From: Streptomyces viridochromogenes DSM 40736
GTDB lineage: Bacteria; Actinomycetota; Actinomycetes; Streptomycetales; Streptomycetaceae
Length of the DNA stretch: 64,000 nt
Assembly: GCF_000158955.1 (NCBI RefSeq)
Contig: NZ_GG657757.1
Span: 3,151,866-3,215,865 of the forward strand
Direction of reading: 5' to 3'
Under the pieces are notes generated by a model. That model saw only the letters and a list, made by a program, of their open reading frames with translations. It was not told the DNA's origin and did not search any database. Made by a program: the position numbers and the translations under genes. Below, one piece after another: positions 59,909 through 64,000 of the stretch (within the stretch, counting starts at the first letter, position 1; each line of letters opens with the position of its first letter).

Positions 59909-59929
59909 CGCGCAGTTCCCCGCGCCCCT
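59909..59929. repeat. Dispersed repeat, copy 2
   Basis: The same 21-base sequence (core GCGCAGTTCCCCGCGCCCCT) as the copy upstream of the ABC exporter gene, in the 130-base spacer between desE and desF, in the same orientation. Confidence 0.7.
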
Positions 59930-59979
59930 TGGTCGGCCACCCACCCCCTCTTGTCCCTGACTCCAATTCAGGAGCCCTC

Positions 59980-60837
59980 ATGACCACCGCCGTAGCCGCC
60001 CCGTTCCGTTTCTTCTCGCTCCAGGTCGTGCGGACGAGGCGGCTCGGTCCGTCTCTGGTCCGGGTCACCTTCGGTGGGCCCGATCTGCACGCCTTCCACT
60101 CCGACGGGTGCGACCAGTCGCTGTCGCTGTTCCTGCCCCACCCCGGGCAGCCCGAGCCGGTCGTGCCGCTCGAGCTCGGGGACGGATGGTGGCAGGGGTG
60201 GCGTGAACTCCCGGACGACGTACGGGCCGTGATGCGGTCGTACACCCTGCGCGCACTGCGCCGCGAACCGGACGAGATCGACATCGACTTCGCCCTGCAC
60301 GGCATCGAGCCGGGCGCCCCGGTCCAGGCCGGCCCCGCCTCCCGCTGGGCCGCCGCGGCCACCGCCGGGGACCGGGTCCTGCTGCTCGGCCCGGCCGTCG
60401 CCGACAACCGGGCGATCCGCTTCCGGCCGCCGGAGGACACCGACCTCGTGGTCGTCTGGGGCGACGAGACCGCCGTACCGGCCGCCTCGGCCATCGTCGA
60501 GTCGCTCCCGGCCGGCACCCGCGCCCGGGTCTGGCTGGAGGTGCCGCACGCCGGGGACGTCCAGGACCTCGTGACCGAGGCGGACGCCGAGATCACCTGG
60601 CTGGTACGGGAGGAGAAGAGGAGCGCCGAGGGCTCCCCGCTGGCCCTCGACATCCTCCGCGACGCCCGACTCCCGCACAGCGAGAACCCGTACGTATGGA
60701 TCGCGGGCGAGTCCGGCTGTGTGAAGCGGCTGCGACGGCACTTCGTGCAGGAGCGCGGGATCGACCGCCGCCGGGTCACGTTCGTCGGCTACTGGCGCCA
60801 CGGCGTGAGCGAGGAGCAGCTGCGGACCGAGGGCTAG
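59980..60837 (+). CDS. desF: Siderophore-interacting ferric reductase
   Basis: A 285-residue flavin-dependent ferric-siderophore reductase of the SIP/ViuB family that releases iron from imported ferrioxamine in the cytoplasm. The FAD domain has VVRTRRLGPSLVRVTFGGPDL near residue 14 and RSYTLRALRREPDEIDIDFALHG near 87 (the RxYT/S FAD motif). The NAD(P)H part includes VVVWGDETAVPAASAIVE near 162 and YVWIAGESGCVKRLRRHF near 235, and the chain ends in VTFVGYWRHGVSEE, the family's typical finish. CAGGAG before the ATG fixes the start. It follows desE in the same direction. Confidence 0.93.
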   Translation: MTTAVAAPFRFFSLQVVRTRRLGPSLVRVTFGGPDLHAFHSDGCDQSLSLFLPHPGQPEPVVPLELGDGWWQGWRELPDDVRAVMRSYTLRALRREPDEIDIDFALHGIEPGAPVQAGPASRWAAAATAGDRVLLLGPAVADNRAIRFRPPEDTDLVVVWGDETAVPAASAIVESLPAGTRARVWLEVPHAGDVQDLVTEADAEITWLVREEKRSAEGSPLALDILRDARLPHSENPYVWIAGESGCVKRLRRHFVQERGIDRRRVTFVGYWRHGVSEEQLRTEG

Positions 60838-60911
60838 CCGGCCCGCCGGCGACGGAAGACGAAACCTGAGTGATCACGGTCACGGCAGGGCACGGTTTCC
60901 CGCCAAACAAC

Positions 60912-60930
60912 TTAGGTTAGGCTTACCTAA
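60912..60930. promoter_or_regulatory. Iron box (DmdR1/IdeR site) upstream of desA
   Basis: TTAGGTTAGGCTTACCTAA differs from the 19-base consensus at one position. It is 62 bases before the desA start, placing the biosynthetic genes under the same iron control as desE. Confidence 0.92.
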
Positions 60931-60992
60931 GTTGAACCGGCGGTTCAGCCGCCCTGTCCCGCACCGGACTGTCCCCACCGGAGGACCCCCAC

Positions 60993-62435
60993 ATGCGCTC
61001 GCACCTGCTCAACGACACCACCGCGGAGCAGTACCGCCGTTCCGTGACCGAAGGAGTCGAGCGGGTGGCCGCCAAACTCGCCGCCACCGACAGGCCGTTC
61101 ACCGGCGTCAGCGTCGACGCCCTCGCTCCCCGCATCGACGAGATCGACCTCGACCAGCCGCTGCACGACACCACGGCGGTGCTCGACGAACTGGAGGAGG
61201 TCTACCTCCGGGACGCCGTCTACTTCCACCACCCCCGCTACCTGGCCCACCTCAACTGCCCGGTCGTCATCCCTGCCGTGCTCGGCGAGGCCGTCCTGTC
61301 CGCCGTGAACTCCTCCCTGGACACCTGGGACCAGTCGGCCGGCGGCACGCTCATCGAGCGGAAACTGATCGACTGGACGACCGAGCGCATCGGCCTCGGC
61401 CCGGCCGCCGACGGCGTGTTCACCTCCGGCGGCACCCAGTCCAACCTCCAGGCACTCCTGCTGGCGAGGGAAGAGGCCAAGAGCGACAGCCTCGCCAAAC
61501 TGCGCATCTTCGCCTCCGAGGTCAGCCACTTCAGCGTGAAGAAGTCCGCGAAGCTCCTCGGGCTCGGCCAGGACGCCGTGGTCTGCGTCCCCGTCGACCA
61601 CGACAAGCGCATGCGGACCGTCGCCCTCGCCCGCGAGCTGGAGCGCTGCGCGAAGGACGGCCTCGTCCCCATGGCCGTCGTCGCCACCGCCGGCACCACC
61701 GACTTCGGCTCCATCGACCCGCTGCCCGAGATCGCCGAACTCTGCGAGCAGTTCGGCACCTGGATGCACGTCGACGCCGCCTACGGCTGCGGACTGCTCG
61801 CCTCCCTGAAGCACCGGGACCGCATCGACGGCATCGAGCGCGCCGACTCGGTCACCGTCGACTACCACAAGTCCTTCTTCCAGCCGGTCAGTTCCTCTGC
61901 CGTCCTCGTACGGGACGCGGCGACGCTCCGCCACGCCACCTACCACGCCGAGTACCTGAACCCGCGCCGCATGGTGCAGGAACGTATCCCCAATCAGGTG
62001 GACAAGTCCCTGCAGACCACCCGCCGCTTCGACGCCCTCAAACTGTGGATGACGCTGCGGACCATGGGCGCCGACGGCATCGGGCAGCTCTTCGACGAGG
62101 TGTGCGAGCTGGCCCGGGAGGGCTGGAGGCTGCTGGCCGCCGACCCGCGCTTCGACGTGGTCGTGGAGCCGAGCCTGTCCACGCTGGTCTTCCGCCACAT
62201 CCCGGCGAACGTCACCGACCCCGCCGAGATCGACCGCGCCAACCTCTACGCCCGCAAGGCCCTGTTCGCCTCCGGTGACGCCATCGTCGCGGGCACCAAG
62301 GTCGCCGGCCGTCACTACCTGAAGTTCACCCTGCTCAACCCCGAGACGCAGGCGTCCGACATCGCCGCCGTCCTCGACCTGATCGCCGGCCACGCCGAGC
62401 AGTACCTGGGAGAGTCCCTTGACCGCGCGTCCTGA
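60993..62435 (+). CDS. desA: Lysine decarboxylase of desferrioxamine biosynthesis
   Basis: A 480-residue PLP enzyme of the group II decarboxylase family that makes cadaverine from lysine, the first step to desferrioxamines. Motifs are [20 protein letters not shown] near residue 145, [16 protein letters not shown] near 228, [14 protein letters not shown] near 257 and the Schiff-base Lys in DYHKSFFQP near 293. The start [17 protein letters not shown] is fixed by GGAGGA. It follows an iron box, and desB starts inside its 3' end with a 17-base overlap. Family and gene order make the assignment firm. Confidence 0.95.
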   Translation: MRSHLLNDTTAEQYRRSVTEGVERVAAKLAATDRPFTGVSVDALAPRIDEIDLDQPLHDTTAVLDELEEVYLRDAVYFHHPRYLAHLNCPVVIPAVLGEAVLSAVNSSLDTWDQSAGGTLIERKLIDWTTERIGLGPAADGVFTSGGTQSNLQALLLAREEAKSDSLAKLRIFASEVSHFSVKKSAKLLGLGQDAVVCVPVDHDKRMRTVALARELERCAKDGLVPMAVVATAGTTDFGSIDPLPEIAELCEQFGTWMHVDAAYGCGLLASLKHRDRIDGIERADSVTVDYHKSFFQPVSSSAVLVRDAATLRHATYHAEYLNPRRMVQERIPNQVDKSLQTTRRFDALKLWMTLRTMGADGIGQLFDEVCELAREGWRLLAADPRFDVVVEPSLSTLVFRHIPANVTDPAEIDRANLYARKALFASGDAIVAGTKVAGRHYLKFTLLNPETQASDIAAVLDLIAGHAEQYLGESLDRAS

Positions 62436-63696
62436 AAACCCGACCAGAACCCATGACTTCGTGGGCATCGGGCTCGGCCCCTTCAACCTCGGCCTTGCCT
62501 GCCTGACCGAGCCCATCGCTCAGCTCGACGGCGTCTTCCTGGAGTCGAAGCCGGACTTCGAGTGGCACGCGGGGATGTTCCTCGACGGCGCCCACCTCCA
62601 GACCCCGTTCATGTCGGACCTGGTCACGCTCGCCGACCCGACGTCCCCGTACTCCTTCCTGAACTACCTGAAGGAGAAGGGCCGGCTGTACTCGTTCTAC
62701 ATCCGGGAGAACTTCTACCCGCTGCGCGTCGAGTACGACGACTACTGCCGCTGGGCCGCCGGCAAACTGAGCACCATCCGCTTCGGCACGACGGTGAAGG
62801 AAGTTCGCTACGAGGACGGCCTCTACGTCGTGCACACCGAGGCCAATGACGTGTTCCGCGCCCGCCACCTCGTCCTCGGCACCGGCACCCCGCCCTACGT
62901 CCCCGAGGCCTGCCAGGGCCTGGGCGGCGACTTCGTCCACAACAGCCGGTACCTGAGCGCCAAGGCGGAGCTGCAGAAGAAGGACTCGATCACGCTGGTC
63001 GGGTCCGGGCAGTCCGCCGCCGAGATCTACTACGACCTGCTCAGCGAGATCGACGTCCACGGCTACCGCCTGAACTGGGTCACCCGCTCCCCGCGCTTCT
63101 TCCCGCTGGAGTACACCAAGCTCACGCTGGAGATGACGTCCCCGGAGTACGTCGACTACTTCCGCGAGCTGCCGGAGGCCACCCGCTACCGCCTCACGGC
63201 CGAGCAGAAGGGCCTGTTCAAGGGCATCGACGGCGACCTGATCAACGAGATCTTCGACCTGCTCTACCAGAAGAACCTCGGCGGTCCGGTGCCCACGCGC
63301 CTGCTCACCAACTCCTCGCTGCACAGCGCGGAGTACGAGAACGGCACGTACACGCTGGGCTTCCGCCAGGAGGAGCAGGAGAAGGACTTCGAGCTGACCT
63401 CCGAGGGCCTGGTCCTGGCCACGGGCTACAAGTACGCGGAGCCGGAGTTCCTGAAGCCCGTGCGGGACCGCCTGGTCTACGACTCCCGGGGCAACTTCGA
63501 CGTCGCCCGCAACTACGCCGTCGACGTCACCGGCCGCGGGATCTTCCTCCAGAACGCCGGCGTCCACACCCACAGCATCACCAGCCCGGACCTGGGCATG
63601 GGCCCCTACCGGAACGCGTACATCATCCGCGAACTGCTCGGCACCGAGTACTACCCGGTCGAGAAGACGATCGCGTTCCAGGAGTTCTCCGTATGA
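62419..63696 (+). CDS. desB: Cadaverine N-monooxygenase of desferrioxamine biosynthesis
   Basis: A 425-residue FAD/NADPH-dependent N-hydroxylating monooxygenase of the IucD/PvdA type that converts cadaverine to N-hydroxycadaverine. It has [19 protein letters not shown] near residue 15 (FAD), the substrate/FAD segment [20 protein letters not shown] near 50, [15 protein letters not shown] near 194 (NADPH) and [12 protein letters not shown] near 333. The start is TTG, the only start giving the family N-terminus after GGGAG; it lies 17 bases inside desA. Its stop overlaps desC (ATGA). Confidence 0.95.
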   Translation: MTARPENPTRTHDFVGIGLGPFNLGLACLTEPIAQLDGVFLESKPDFEWHAGMFLDGAHLQTPFMSDLVTLADPTSPYSFLNYLKEKGRLYSFYIRENFYPLRVEYDDYCRWAAGKLSTIRFGTTVKEVRYEDGLYVVHTEANDVFRARHLVLGTGTPPYVPEACQGLGGDFVHNSRYLSAKAELQKKDSITLVGSGQSAAEIYYDLLSEIDVHGYRLNWVTRSPRFFPLEYTKLTLEMTSPEYVDYFRELPEATRYRLTAEQKGLFKGIDGDLINEIFDLLYQKNLGGPVPTRLLTNSSLHSAEYENGTYTLGFRQEEQEKDFELTSEGLVLATGYKYAEPEFLKPVRDRLVYDSRGNFDVARNYAVDVTGRGIFLQNAGVHTHSITSPDLGMGPYRNAYIIRELLGTEYYPVEKTIAFQEFSV

Positions 63697-64000
63697 GCAT
63701 CGCTACCCTCACCGTCCGCGCCCTGGACCCGCTCAGGGACGCCGAACTGCTGCACGGCTGGGTCACCCACCCCAAGGCGGCCTACTGGATGATGCAGGAC
63801 GCGAAACTCCAGGACGTCGAGCGCGAGTACATGCGGATCGCGGCCCACGAGCACCACCACGCCTTCATCGGTCTGCACGACGGCGAGCCGGCCTTCCTGA
63901 TGGAGACGTACGACCCCCGGTACGTCGAGCTGGTCGGGCTGTACGAGCCGGAGCCCGGCGATGTCGGCATGCACTTCCTGGTCGCGCCGACCGACCGGCC
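63693..64000 (+). CDS. desC: N-acyltransferase of desferrioxamine biosynthesis, N-terminal part
   Basis: About 102 residues of an acyl-CoA-dependent N-acyltransferase related to IucB/RhbD that acylates N-hydroxycadaverine with succinyl- or acetyl-CoA. It begins [20 protein letters not shown], followed by [18 protein letters not shown] near residue 22 and [20 protein letters not shown] near 53, with the GNAT-like core continuing past the window end. The ATGA overlap with desB and the gene order desA-desB-desC fix the identity. The desD gene would be expected just outside. Confidence 0.93.
   Translation, partial: MSIATLTVRALDPLRDAELLHGWVTHPKAAYWMMQDAKLQDVEREYMRIAAHEHHHAFIGLHDGEPAFLMETYDPRYVELVGLYEPEPGDVGMHFLVAPTDR

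Noticed and set aside
1-64000. tRNA, rRNA, transposase or prophage genes
   Set aside because: Read through both strands by eye without finding cloverleaf-like sequences, rRNA segments, transposase motifs or phage structural genes; a tRNA scan would settle this.

Overview
The window is high-GC chromosomal DNA of a Streptomyces-type actinomycete. The evidence is very strong third-position GC bias, GTG and TTG starts, ATGA/GTGA-coupled genes, a DUF397/XRE pair, actinomycete iron boxes, and the desferrioxamine genes desEF-desABC at the right end. It reads as core or near-core chromosome. I see no phage, transposase, CRISPR array, rRNA or tRNA gene.

Layout. 1-8.7 kb: the 5' part of citrate synthase, a RecD2 helicase, a WhiJ-like XRE regulator with its DUF397 partner, two coupled small proteins facing away from it, a MarR/hydrolase divergent pair sharing a palindrome, a collapsed ASCH gene, a membrane protein coupled to a cytidine-deaminase-like enzyme, a DHFR-like reductase and a cupin. 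8.8-14.9 kb: a ribose-type operon (LacI regulator, RbsA, a fused RbsC-RbsB protein, RbsK, RbsD) with duplicated operators. 15-18.3 kb: a Pro-rich membrane protein coupled to a polysaccharide deacetylase/GT2 synthase, then a small secreted protein. 18.3-21.6 kb: acetyltransferase, sugar isomerase, MarR-GNAT fusion and a second DHFR-like reductase. 21.7-26.3 kb: a LacI regulator divergent from a three-gene sugar-oxidation operon of unknown substrate. 27-41.5 kb: exported or envelope proteins (GH3, lipoprotein, S37 peptidase, beta-lactamase fold, GT39, HExxH protein), a tandem ABC exporter, an anti-sigma-like ATPase and PPK2.

41.6-49.2 kb: a PucR regulator divergent from a sodium:solute symporter, followed by a ureohydrolase and a ThDP enzyme, which together suggest uptake and breakdown of a guanidino compound; then a phosphatase-like protein and TesB. 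49.2-57.2 kb: an acyl-CoA dehydrogenase, a TetR regulator with a frameshift, and a four-gene leucine/branched-chain catabolic operon (carboxyltransferase, biotin carboxylase, HMG-CoA lyase, acyl-CoA dehydrogenase) behind two copies of a TetR-type operator. 57.2-64 kb: a Uma2 nuclease-like protein, a secreted protein, and desE, desF and desABC with one iron box before desE and one before desA.

Most genes belong to recognised families. The less ordinary items are a palindromic dispersed repeat lying in frame inside the PucR gene, the RbsC-RbsB fusion, the collapsed ASCH gene, the TetR frameshift beside an array of GC-rich hairpin repeats, and a set of genes whose spacing from a -10-like box suggests leaderless transcripts. 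I did not find a clearly new defence or mobile system.
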